Shown: positions 6,928 through 14,051 of the stretch, in pieces
How positions within the stretch are numbered: position 1 is the stretch's first letter
Layout of the letters: each line of letters opens with the position of its first letter
NCBI GenBank assembly: GCA_934359535.1
Contig: CAKRLN010000028.1
Location: forward strand, 1 to 15,279
Origin: an uncultured Lachnospiraceae bacterium
GTDB lineage: Bacteria; Bacillota; Clostridia; Lachnospirales; Lachnospiraceae
DNA length: 15,279 bases
Direction: 5' to 3'
Notes under the pieces: generated by a model
Seen by the model: only the letters and a program-made list of their open reading frames with translations
Database searches by the model: none
What the model was told of the DNA's origin: nothing
Made by a program: the position numbers and the translations under genes

Positions 6928-7018
6928 GCATATATAAGCAAAACACAAATTTATATTTTCGTTTCTGCTATATTTCAAAAAAAATCGCAAGTGCAAGGTC
7001 TTTTTTTCTTATTTTTTA

Positions 7019-7047
7019 TGGTAATTATCCGGATAACCGATTATAAT
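7019..7047 (+). promoter_or_regulatory. Probable promoter of the deoR-family gene overlapping a 12-bp palindrome
   Basis: A perfect TATAAT lies at 7042-7047. The position 17 nt upstream has only a poor -35 (TGGTAA, 7019-7024). A perfect palindrome TTATCCGGATAA (7025-7036) fills most of the spacer, consistent with autoregulation by the downstream DeoR protein or control by another factor. Confidence 0.5.
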
Positions 7048-7162
7048 AATAACAAAAAATAGGAAAAGCCGGCAAAAGCAGTTCTGGAAAACGAAAGCGC
7101 ATTTCGCAGGTGCAAAAAGCTGTCCGGGTGTTTCACATTGAAATAAGGAGTTATGTTGAGAT

Positions 7163-7951
7163 ATGCTGCTAATTGAACGTCAACAACAGATTTTAAAATA
7201 TTTAGAGAAAAACAGAAAAGCTACAACAAACGAGCTGAGCGAGCTGCTCGGTGTATCTGCTACGACGATCCGGACGGATCTGAATCGGATGGATAAGGAA
7301 AAGCTTCTGACGAAGACCCATGGCGGAGCTGTATATCTGGATCATTCGGGAGATAAAAAAGAACTAACCGGACGGGCTTATTTTTTCCATGAACGGGCAC
7401 TTGAGAACCAGGCGGAAAAAGAAGCAATCGCAAACGAAGCGGTAAAGCTGGTGGAAGACCATATGTGTATTTTTCTGGATGCCAGTTCCACTGCCTATAC
7501 ACTTGGCATGAAGCTGACTGGTTTTACTGAGCTTACCGTTGTGACAAACGGTATCAACCTCGCACTTGCCTTAAAGGACATCGCTGGAATTACTGTAATC
7601 CTGACAGGTGGGATTGTGACATCTGCATCCTCCTCAATCGAAGGGCTTCTCGGTGCAGATCTGCTTGGAAAAATCCATACGGATATTGCATTCGTATCTG
7701 CCAGAGGCTTCTCCCTTGAAAACGGACTAACCGATTTCAGTATCTATGAGGCAGATCTGAAGCGTATGTGCTTAAAGGCCTCTGCAAAGACCGTTGCACT
7801 GATTGACCATACAAAGTTTGATACAACTTCAATCTCAAGCTATGCTTCTGTTGATGACATCAACCTTGTGATCACAGATAACGGCTTATCTGACAGTACG
7901 CGGGAAATCTATGAACAGGCGGGCATTGATCTGATGTTAGCATCAATATAA
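7163..7951 (+). CDS. DeoR/GlpR-family transcriptional regulator of sugar metabolism
   Basis: This cytoplasmic DNA-binding protein of 262 aa probably responds to a phosphorylated sugar. The N-terminal winged helix is classic (IERQQQILKYLEKNRKATTNELSELLGVSATTIRTDLNRMDKEKLLTKTHGGA, residues 4-56). The C-terminal sugar-phosphate-sensing domain shows DASST (107-111), VTNGINLALAL, LTGGIV (147-152) and GLTDFSIYEADLKR (188-201). Family members usually repress sugar catabolism genes. Divergence from the transaldolase gene and shared palindromes suggest that gene as a target, which is inference. AAGGAG (7145-7150) is 12 nt before the ATG at 7163, longer than ideal. An out-of-frame ATG at 7153 opens a seven-codon reading frame that overlaps the true start. 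Confidence 0.93.
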   Translation: MLLIERQQQILKYLEKNRKATTNELSELLGVSATTIRTDLNRMDKEKLLTKTHGGAVYLDHSGDKKELTGRAYFFHERALENQAEKEAIANEAVKLVEDHMCIFLDASSTAYTLGMKLTGFTELTVVTNGINLALALKDIAGITVILTGGIVTSASSSIEGLLGADLLGKIHTDIAFVSARGFSLENGLTDFSIYEADLKRMCLKASAKTVALIDHTKFDTTSISSYASVDDINLVITDNGLSDSTREIYEQAGIDLMLASI

Positions 7952-7972
7952 CAAACGTATTACGAAAACTGA

Positions 7973-8007
7973 ATGGGCATAGGTAGTTCTCTTCCACCTA
8001 TGCCCAT
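7973..8007. terminator. Hairpin between convergent deoR-family and chemoreceptor genes
   Basis: ATGGGCATAGGT (7973-7984) and its complement (7996-8007) form a perfect 12-bp stem with an 11-nt loop. It is placed between two convergent genes. Neither side has a proper T-run: the plus side reads CTTGAG and the minus side TCAGTTTTCG. It is probably a weak bidirectional terminator or 3' end stabiliser, slightly better on the minus strand. Confidence 0.55.
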
Positions 8008-8057
8008 CTTGAGTTCCTGTGCCCTCTACAGTGTGACCAGCAACGGTTACAGCCCCA

Positions 8058-9575
8058 TCAGAGCTCTGCTGTGTCTGTGTCTTCTTCCACAGCTGCCGTC
8101 TTCTTCAGATACTCCAGTGCAGTATATGTATTATCTAAAGCTCCGGAAAAAACAGCAACTTTATCCTGTAATACTGACATATCATGCTTTCCTTCCGTTG
8201 CACTTGCTGCAATCTCCTCTGATACTCCGGAAAGTGTAGAAATTCCATCTACAATGACTCCATTGGCATTCATAACAGCAGAAACTTCTCCGCTTACCGT
8301 TGTCATATTGTCAACCAGAGAAGAAATGCTCTCCTCAACCTCCTGGAAGCTTTCATGTACACTCTTTACCTTATCGCGCTGTACATCAATGCTGTCCACA
8401 GCACTCTTAAGTTCCATCTGTGTATCCTTTGTAATTGTAGTAAGCTCATTCATAATCTCCGTGATCTGCTCTGTCGAGGTCTTTGTCATCTCAGCAAGCT
8501 CACGAATCTCATCCGCAACAACTGCAAAGCCTTTTCCTGCATCTCCGGCACGCGCAGCCTCAATCGATGCATTTAAGGCAAGCAGGTTTGTCTGATTCGA
8601 AATATTTAAAATTGCATCCGTAATCCCGGATACCTTCTTCACATGCTCCACAAGCTTCTCAATTGTCTCTGAAATCTGTGTTGTCGATTCATCTACGATC
8701 ACAGACTGCTGCGCCAGCTCATCCGACTCATTTTTTCCGTTTTCAATGACCGTCTGAAGCTTTTCCGTTGTCTCTACAACATTCCCGACCGCTTCATTCG
8801 TATTGCCAAGACGATTCTGGATCTCATTCGTCTTCTCTGACTGTGTCTGGGTCTGCTCCGCACAGTTGTCCGCGCCATCCGAAATCGTCTCCATAACGGT
8901 CTGCGTATTGTTGATCGTTTCAGAAATCTGTACAAGATCCTTCCGAATCTCTGTAAACCGCACATTGATCTGATTTACAATCGTCTCTACTTCCCTTGCA
9001 ACCTCAAGCTGCTTTGCCGCTTTCTCGGCTACCGCCTCTGTCTCCTCTGTCGAAAATTCAATCAGACGCCTAATTGCCTTACAGCTTCCGAATACACATA
9101 TTATAAGACAGATAATGACCATATTAACCGTATTGACCTGCGCCTCTTTATCTACCGGATTCAGTGCTATAATCCGCGCAATACGTGTAACAACAAAGAC
9201 AATCGTCGCACCGGTCCCCCATACAATAAGGTATTCGTTCAGATAGACTGCAAGAGACATCATAACCGGGAAAATAAGCATCATGACACTCGGTGCCTGC
9301 AGATAGGAAATAATTCCAAACCCAATACAAAAGCCAATTGCAATAAAGAGTTCCGCAATCCTCTTCGTGATATTCTTATATACAACAGCCGCCGTAATTC
9401 CATACCAGACCACATAAAATCCGGTAAATACAATCTTTTCCAGCATTGTCCGTTCCGCCGAGGTCAGGATAATAATAATAAAAAACAAATATGCCATCGT
9501 AACAGTCGTACAGGTTGTTATATTTGCCCTTTTCATCTGGTCAGGTGTCAATTCTTTTCTCGTCAGTTGAAACAT
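8058..9575 (-). CDS. Methyl-accepting chemotaxis protein with integral-membrane N-terminus
   Basis: This chemoreceptor of 505 aa should signal to CheA through CheW. Residues 1-22 are cytoplasmic. About six hydrophobic segments follow (roughly 24-40, 48-66, 74-91, 95-113, 116-136, 150-166) with only short loops, so there is no Cache or four-helix sensor domain outside the membrane. A HAMP domain is not recognisable. A long coiled coil from about 175 leads into the signalling tip [37 protein letters not shown] (325-361), the diagnostic MCP hairpin. The C-terminus (EEDTDTAEL) has no CheR-binding pentapeptide. AAGGAGG lies 4 nt before the ATG. The ligand is unknown and might be sensed within or near the membrane. 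Its presence suggests a motile host. Confidence 0.93.
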   Translation of the reverse strand: MFQLTRKELTPDQMKRANITTCTTVTMAYLFFIIIILTSAERTMLEKIVFTGFYVVWYGITAAVVYKNITKRIAELFIAIGFCIGFGIISYLQAPSVMMLIFPVMMSLAVYLNEYLIVWGTGATIVFVVTRIARIIALNPVDKEAQVNTVNMVIICLIICVFGSCKAIRRLIEFSTEETEAVAEKAAKQLEVAREVETIVNQINVRFTEIRKDLVQISETINNTQTVMETISDGADNCAEQTQTQSEKTNEIQNRLGNTNEAVGNVVETTEKLQTVIENGKNESDELAQQSVIVDESTTQISETIEKLVEHVKKVSGITDAILNISNQTNLLALNASIEAARAGDAGKGFAVVADEIRELAEMTKTSTEQITEIMNELTTITKDTQMELKSAVDSIDVQRDKVKSVHESFQEVEESISSLVDNMTTVSGEVSAVMNANGVIVDGISTLSGVSEEIAASATEGKHDMSVLQDKVAVFSGALDNTYTALEYLKKTAAVEEDTDTAEL

Positions 9576-9687
9576 TTAGCCTCCTTCTCCCCATTCTATT
9601 TTCTATTAATCAGATGGGATTTATCCTTAAATATTTATAATACTAGAGTACTCCTTTTTTCGACAGAAAGAAACACTTTTTTTGTAA

Positions 9688-9707
9688 TTTTTCGATATTT
9701 TTCGATA
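9688..9707. repeat. Tandem 10-bp direct repeat upstream of the chemoreceptor gene
   Basis: TTTTTCGATA occurs twice head to tail, flanked by further T-rich sequence. It is about 115 bp upstream of the chemoreceptor ATG, roughly 50 bp beyond its likely -10. One helical turn per unit would place a bound protein on the same face. Its role is unknown. Confidence 0.6.
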
Positions 9708-9718
9708 TCTTTTTTTAA

Positions 9719-9886
9719 CCGGGAAATGATTCCCTCCCGGAAGGACAACGGGCTGAGCTTATCGATGGAACGATCTATAACATGGCACCGCCAAACCGGA
9801 TTCATCAGAAGCTTGTTTCAGAACTTCACTATACAATTTCCGCTCATATCAAATTTACTGAACGGATAAAAAACACCTTACAATAA
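9719..9886 (+). pseudogene. Relic of a Uma2-family (DUF820) gene, N-terminal part only
   Basis: One reading frame between stops at 9716 and 9884 encodes LPEGQRAELIDGTIYNMAPP (9734-9793) followed by NRIHQKLVSELHYTISAHIK. This matches the N-terminal signature of Uma2-family proteins (YELIDG-hydrophobic-MAPP-x-RHQ-x-hydrophobic). These are PD-(D/E)XK-nuclease-like proteins of about 190 residues, common in cyanobacteria and Firmicutes. No start codon lies before the signature in this frame. About 50 codons remain, and the catalytic Asp/Glu-x-Lys region is missing. After HIKF the similarity fades and a stop follows. I read it as a decayed insertion remnant. The match is from memory of the family and needs a profile search. 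Confidence 0.7.
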
Positions 9887-9938
9887 GGAAAGAAGCTTCT
9901 TACATGCAGGCATGACGAAGCTTCTTTCCTTATTTTTT
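9885..9938 (+). terminator. Strong hairpin terminator after the Uma2 relic
   Basis: Arms 9885-9899 and 9917-9931 are perfect complements over 15 bp. The loop itself contains a small CATGC/GCATG stem. Six T (9933-9938) follow on the plus strand, so the best orientation is plus. The minus side (ATTGTAAGG, then a T-run 10 nt later) is weaker, but it could also stop GH13 transcripts, whose stop codon is at 9959. Confidence 0.8.
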
Positions 9939-9958
9939 AAGGGTTTTAGACAGCCCCT

Positions 9959-11587
9959 TTATTTCATATAAATTCTTGCCTCATATGGGCGCAGAACTGA
10001 CAGATCTTTTGTTTCTTTATAATTGGTAAGCAATATCTTCTTATCCTTGCACGCTTCTTCCAAAGGCATTGCTACGGTCTGATCAAAGAAATTACATACA
10101 ACAACCATGGTCTGGTCTGCCGTTTTTCTTTCATATGCAAAAATATTTTTATCCTCTTCACATAACAGCTTAAAATCGCCGTCCACGAATACCGGATAGT
10201 CTTTCCGAAGCTGGATTAGTGTCTTATAACAGTAAAAAATCGAATCCGGATCCTGAATCTCGGCAGCCGCATTGATCTCCTTATAATTACTGTTTACCTT
10301 GATCCATGGAGTACCATCGGTAAAGCCCGCATGCCTGCTGTCATCCCACTGCATCGGTGTTCTTGCATTGTCGCGTCCCTTTGCATAGATCGAATTCATC
10401 ACATCTTCTTTCTTATATCCGGCTGCGATACGTTCCTTGTACATATTATGGATCTCAACATCACGGTAATCCTCAATTTCATACCGGACATTCGTCATTC
10501 CAAGCTCCTCCCCTTCATAAATGTAAGGAGTTCCCTGCATGCCGTGCAGTAAAATTGCAAGCATCTTTGCCGATTCTACACGGTATTTTCCATCATTGCC
10601 CCATCTCGAAACAATACGCGGCAGATCATGGTTGTTCCAGAACAGACTGTTCCATCCACAGTTATGAAGCTCTCTCTGCCAATGTGCCATCACCTGCTTT
10701 AATTTCAGAAATGGAAGTGGTGCAAGATCCCATTTTTCCTTGCCCTCCTGCTGATCTAATCCGATATGCTCAAACTGGAATACCATGGAAAATTCGCTCC
10801 CATCCGGATTGCTGTAAAGCTTTGCGCGCTCCGTATCCGCGCCCCACGCTTCTCCAACCGTAATGAGGTCTCCCTTCTGGAAGGTTTCCCTGCTTAGTTC
10901 CGTGAAAAACTCGTGAAGTCTTGGACCATTAATCGTAATATTCGAATCTGGCTCCTTTGCGATCTGATCAATCACATCCAGACGGAAACCGCCAACGCCT
11001 TTATCCATCCACCACTGGATCATATCGTAGATTTCTTTACGTACCTTTGGATTCTCCCAGTTTAAATCCGGCTGTTCCGGCAGAAACTGATGGAAATAAT
11101 ACTGCTTTAACTCCGGCACCCATTCCCATGCACTTCCGCCAAACACTGCCTTCATATCATTCGGAGCAGTGCCTTCTTCTCCATCCCGCCATACATAATA
11201 ATCATGGTATGGATTATCCTTGCTCTTTTTTGCCTCCTCGAACCACCGATGCTGATTCGAGGTGTGATTTAATACAAGATCCATGATAATTCGGATATTG
11301 TGTTTCTTTGCCTCCGCAATCAGCGCCTCCATATCTGCAAGACTTCCAAACATCGGATCGATGTCCTGATAGTCGGAAATATCATATCCATTGTCTGCCT
11401 GTGGGGACTTGCATACCGGTGAGAGCCAGATTGCATCAATCCCTAAATTTTCAAGATAATCCAGTCTTTTTATGATTCCTCTTAAATCTCCGATTCCATC
11501 TCCGTTGCTGTCCTGAAAGCTTTTCGGATAAATCTGGTATACGACTGCCTGTTTCCACCATTTTGTATTTCCGTTTGTTGATTTCAT
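9959..11587 (-). CDS. GH13 alpha-glucosidase, oligo-1,6-glucosidase type
   Basis: This cytoplasmic enzyme (542 aa, no signal peptide) hydrolyses the non-reducing end of short alpha-glucosides. The start WWKQAVVYQIYPKSFQDSNGDGIGD includes the calcium-loop pattern D26-x-N28-x-D30-x-I32-x-D34. Barrel motifs are DLVLNHTS (103-110), QPDLNWENP (172-180, the mark of the oligo-1,6-glucosidase subfamily), GGFRLDVID (199-207, nucleophile Asp204), VGEAWG (acid/base Glu246) and WNNHDLPR (Asp321). Val205, next to the nucleophile, is typical of enzymes cutting alpha-1,6 bonds (isomaltose, panose). Maltases usually have Ala or Thr there. Trehalose-6-phosphate hydrolase is a less likely alternative. AGGAGG is 13 nt before the ATG, which is long. 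It is divergent from the AraC-family gene, its probable regulator. No transporter is adjacent. Confidence 0.93.
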   Translation of the reverse strand: MKSTNGNTKWWKQAVVYQIYPKSFQDSNGDGIGDLRGIIKRLDYLENLGIDAIWLSPVCKSPQADNGYDISDYQDIDPMFGSLADMEALIAEAKKHNIRIIMDLVLNHTSNQHRWFEEAKKSKDNPYHDYYVWRDGEEGTAPNDMKAVFGGSAWEWVPELKQYYFHQFLPEQPDLNWENPKVRKEIYDMIQWWMDKGVGGFRLDVIDQIAKEPDSNITINGPRLHEFFTELSRETFQKGDLITVGEAWGADTERAKLYSNPDGSEFSMVFQFEHIGLDQQEGKEKWDLAPLPFLKLKQVMAHWQRELHNCGWNSLFWNNHDLPRIVSRWGNDGKYRVESAKMLAILLHGMQGTPYIYEGEELGMTNVRYEIEDYRDVEIHNMYKERIAAGYKKEDVMNSIYAKGRDNARTPMQWDDSRHAGFTDGTPWIKVNSNYKEINAAAEIQDPDSIFYCYKTLIQLRKDYPVFVDGDFKLLCEEDKNIFAYERKTADQTMVVVCNFFDQTVAMPLEEACKDKKILLTNYKETKDLSVLRPYEARIYMK

Positions 11588-11690
11588 TGTATTTTTCTGA
11601 CCTCCTGATCTAAGTTACAGTGTGAACTGCAACGATTTCATTTCTATCTTTATTTCTGTACCTGTTGCACTTCTATTTTTGATGTATTAT

Positions 11691-11762
11691 ACTGCTATTA
11701 TAATGTGTTATTTTCATTAATTCTTGTATTATTTTTTCATATTATAACACAAAACTGCTATT
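11691..11762. promoter_or_regulatory. Candidate operator array between GH13 and AraC-family genes
   Basis: ACTGCTATT occurs twice in the same orientation (11691-11699 and 11754-11762), 63 bp apart, close to six helical turns. Between them TGTGTTAT (11704-11711) and ATAACACA (11744-11751) are inverted. Minus-strand TATAAT boxes at 11686-11691 and 11697-11702 lack good -35 partners, as expected for an activator-dependent promoter of the GH13 gene. The distal repeat copy lies just before the AraC gene's ribosome site. Confidence 0.5.
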
Positions 11763-11778
11763 CTATAGGAGATAAAAA

Positions 11779-12660
11779 ATGAACACCCCGCATTACCCGG
11801 AGCTGGACCAGAAGGAAAATGCAAAGCACGGAGAAGTGTTTTTCCCAATCCAGAAATATATCACAAGACTGGCAGCAGATTATCCAGTCATTACAACGCA
11901 CTGGCATGAGGAAGCAGAGCTTACGCTTATCACAAAAGGCTCCTGCGTCTATCAGATTGACCTGATTCAGTATGAAGCAAAAGAGGGGGATATCCTGTTT
12001 ATCCCCCCGCTTCTTCTGCATTCGATTTCCATTGGAACATGTGATGAATTCTACTCGGAGACCTATGTATTCCATATGAATTTTCTCGGAGGCAATACAA
12101 CGGATATCTGCTCTACCCGTTATCTTACCCCCATGTGTAACCATGAATTTGCCATGCCATGTCTGATTACGCCACAGCATGCAGCCTATACATCCCTGCA
12201 CAAATGCTTCAATCAGATCACCACACTGTATCAGGGTCAGGAATTCGGATATGAGCTTGCGCTCAAAGCCTTTCTTTTGCAGGCCGTATTCCTTTTACTC
12301 CAGTACAGCGATAAAAACGCTTCAGCCACCGCCAATCCTTCTTCAGCCAAATTAAAGATCGTTTTAGATTATATTGAGCTTCACTACGCAGAAGCACTCT
12401 CCGTTTCTGAACTTGCGAAGCTGTGCTATTTCAGTGAGTATCATTTTATGCGCTTTTTCAAAAAGCATATGAATATGACATGTATCCAGTATATCAATAA
12501 CGTACGCCTGGAAAAATCCGTCGAGCTGTTTGAACACGGAAATACTTCCATTCTGGATGTATCCCTGTCAGTCGGCTTTCATAACCTTTCTTATTTTCAC
12601 AGGGCCTTTAAGAAAAAATATCATATGACACCGCTTACTTTTTTAAAAAGACTTACGTAA
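11779..12660 (+). CDS. AraC-family transcriptional regulator with cupin sensor domain
   Basis: This cytoplasmic regulator has 293 aa. The N-terminal half is an AraC-type cupin (HWHEEAELTLITKGSCVYQI, residues 41-60; GDILFIPPLLLHSI, 70-83), which normally binds a sugar. The C-terminal domain has two helix-turn-helix motifs: LSVSELAKLCYFSEYHFMRFFKKHMNMT (207-234) and SILDVSLSVGFHNLSYFHRAFKKKYHMTPLTFLK (257-290). Such proteins are usually sugar-responsive activators. AGGAG is 7 nt before the ATG. The gene is divergent from the GH13 glucosidase gene and shares a spacer with repeated elements, so it likely controls that enzyme. The inducer is not readable, though an isomalto-oligosaccharide or related glucoside would fit. 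A 15-bp hairpin follows the stop codon. Confidence 0.93.
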   Translation: MNTPHYPELDQKENAKHGEVFFPIQKYITRLAADYPVITTHWHEEAELTLITKGSCVYQIDLIQYEAKEGDILFIPPLLLHSISIGTCDEFYSETYVFHMNFLGGNTTDICSTRYLTPMCNHEFAMPCLITPQHAAYTSLHKCFNQITTLYQGQEFGYELALKAFLLQAVFLLLQYSDKNASATANPSSAKLKIVLDYIELHYAEALSVSELAKLCYFSEYHFMRFFKKHMNMTCIQYINNVRLEKSVELFEHGNTSILDVSLSVGFHNLSYFHRAFKKKYHMTPLTFLKRLT

Positions 12661-12666
12661 ACCTAT

Positions 12667-12715
12667 TTGCGAAGCTCACAGTACATGTTCAATTTACTTT
12701 CTGTGAGTTTCGCAA
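12667..12715 (+). terminator. Hairpin after the AraC-family gene
   Basis: TTGCGAAGCTCACAG (12667-12681) pairs with 12701-12715 over 15 bp. One G-U pair forms on the plus strand but would be an A-C mismatch on the minus strand, so it acts in the AraC transcript. The loop is 19 nt and no T-run follows. It lies in the 59-bp gap before the convergent MATE gene. It may be a factor-aided terminator or a 3' stabiliser. Confidence 0.55.
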
Positions 12716-12719
12716 TTGC

Positions 12720-14051
12720 CTAAGATAAACTAATCATCCACTTGCGCCTCTTAAAAATAGCAAGCGATACAGCAAGCCTGAATAATTCCTCCGTGGTAAG
12801 CAATGTATACACGCCAACGATTCCCCACTTGAATACATATGCTGCAAGCAGACACAGTGGAATTCCAATGCCCCAGGTTCCAATAATGTCAATAATCATA
12901 ATGATTCTGGTGTTACCACCACTTCTTATAATTCCTCCGCCAAGTATCATATTTTCCACCTTAACCGGCGCATACAGGGCAAATACAATAAGCAGTATCC
13001 TTCCAAGCTCCTTTACACTGCCATCTACACGATACAGTCCGGTATATACTCCTGCCAGAAGAATGAGCAATGTCGATACGGCTACTGCTCCGGTTAAGCC
13101 TGCATACATGATCTTCTTCGATTCTATGTATGCCTCATCGTATTCTTTCCTGCCAAGCCTCTTGCCGACCATCACACCGGCAGCCGCTGACAATCCGCTA
13201 AGTGCCCCTACAATAAGCCCCTGTATTGGACAGGTAAGTGTGTATGCCGCCAGGTTCGAAGTGCCAAGATGCCCATAGACGGCAGATTCCACATTCTGTC
13301 CGAGGCTCCACAAAAACTCACTGATGAGAATCGGCATAATCATAATCAGATAATCCCTGATCGTAATTTTACTAAAGTGCAATAACCATACTGGCTTATC
13401 TCCATCCTTTCTGATACATAGCACAAATCCGATAACAATACATATCAGATTAAACACCTGCGAAATAAGTGTTGCAGCCGCAGCTCCCTTTATTCCCATA
13501 CATGGCAATCCAGATTTTCCAAATATCAGCAGATAGTTAAGGCCTGTGTTTACAGCAACTGCCCCAAAGCTTGCCAAAAATGGTATCGTGGCATGCTCCT
13601 TACAGCGCAGCCATGAGGATAAAATATTGCTGACTGCCATTGGAATATAGGAAAATGCTACAATCCTGAAATATACCGCACCGGTATTTACAATACTCAC
13701 ATCCTTTGTGTACAGTCCAAGAATCCACGAAGGAAAAGCTCCTGCTGCAAGCAGGAACAATGCGGATATCAGAATTCCACAAATAAGACTCACATCAAAA
13801 CTGCACCATGCCTCTTTTGTATCTTCCGCACCAATAAACTGGGCAATTAATATCCCCGCAACCGTGCTTACCGCACCGATTACCACTGAAAAAATCAGTG
13901 AAAAATTACCGCATAATCCAACTGCCGATATATTAGTTTCTCCTAACTGTCCGATCATAATCTGGTCTACAATGGAAAAGGATGCCTGAAGCATGCTTTG
14001 CAAGGTGACAGGAATTGCAATTTTACACAATGATTTCATAAACTTTGACAT
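12720..14051 (-). CDS. MATE-family multidrug/toxin exporter
   Basis: This integral membrane antiporter of 443 aa should expel organic compounds in exchange for Na+ or H+. The N-terminus is typical (KSLCKIAIPVTLQSMLQASFSIVDQIMIGQLGETNISAVGL, about residues 6-46). About twelve hydrophobic segments fall in two halves, the second starting near YLIMIMPILISEFLWSLGQNVESAVYGHLGTSNLAAYTL. The length suits the family. GGGGG lies 7 nt before the ATG. The start overlaps the LacI-family gene by 16 bp, so the exporter is probably co-transcribed and translationally coupled with its upstream regulator. Substrate unknown. The pairing with a LacI regulator hints that the substrate or inducer may be sugar-like (a glycoside or nucleoside), which is speculation. 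Confidence 0.93.
   Translation of the reverse strand: MSKFMKSLCKIAIPVTLQSMLQASFSIVDQIMIGQLGETNISAVGLCGNFSLIFSVVIGAVSTVAGILIAQFIGAEDTKEAWCSFDVSLICGILISALFLLAAGAFPSWILGLYTKDVSIVNTGAVYFRIVAFSYIPMAVSNILSSWLRCKEHATIPFLASFGAVAVNTGLNYLLIFGKSGLPCMGIKGAAAATLISQVFNLICIVIGFVLCIRKDGDKPVWLLHFSKITIRDYLIMIMPILISEFLWSLGQNVESAVYGHLGTSNLAAYTLTCPIQGLIVGALSGLSAAAGVMVGKRLGRKEYDEAYIESKKIMYAGLTGAVAVSTLLILLAGVYTGLYRVDGSVKELGRILLIVFALYAPVKVENMILGGGIIRSGGNTRIIMIIDIIGTWGIGIPLCLLAAYVFKWGIVGVYTLLTTEELFRLAVSLAIFKRRKWMISLS

Larger units (their letters stand above)
6847..7162. other. Divergent regulatory spacer between transaldolase and deoR-family genes
   Basis: This 316-bp AT-rich spacer has no credible gene. It holds promoters in both directions. 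The palindromes are TTTCGAAA (6910-6917), TTATCCGGATAA (7025-7036) and CGAAA-N5-TTTCG (7092-7106). Single TTTCG elements occur at 6889-6893 and 6957-6961. AAGCA is repeated three times at exact 10-bp steps (6916, 6926, 6936). Confidence 0.7.
9576..9958. other. Gap between chemoreceptor and GH13 genes
   Basis: The part nearest the chemoreceptor (9576-9718) is AT-rich and carries a tandem 10-bp repeat TTTTTCGATA (9688-9697 and 9698-9707), plus a possible minus-strand -10 (TATAAA, about 9636-9641) for the receptor. The middle holds a broken Uma2-family fragment on the plus strand. The right part is a strong hairpin. No intact gene is present. Confidence 0.7.

Noticed and set aside
7085..7106. 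CcpA cre site around GGAAAACGAAAGC
   Set aside because: The TG and CG spacing is one base too long for the cre consensus. It is better described as CGAAA-N5-TTTCG.
7973..8239. Plus-strand frame starting in the deoR-chemoreceptor hairpin
   Set aside because: It lies largely antisense to the chemoreceptor 3' end and has no ribosome site or family resemblance.
9567..9869. Plus-strand 100-codon frame across the chemoreceptor upstream region
   Set aside because: It is out of frame with the recognisable Uma2 signature, overlaps the chemoreceptor start, and has a T-rich low-complexity product.
11758..12201. Minus-strand 147-codon frame opposite the AraC-family gene
   Set aside because: It is antisense to a clear AraC-type coding sequence and shows no domain pattern.
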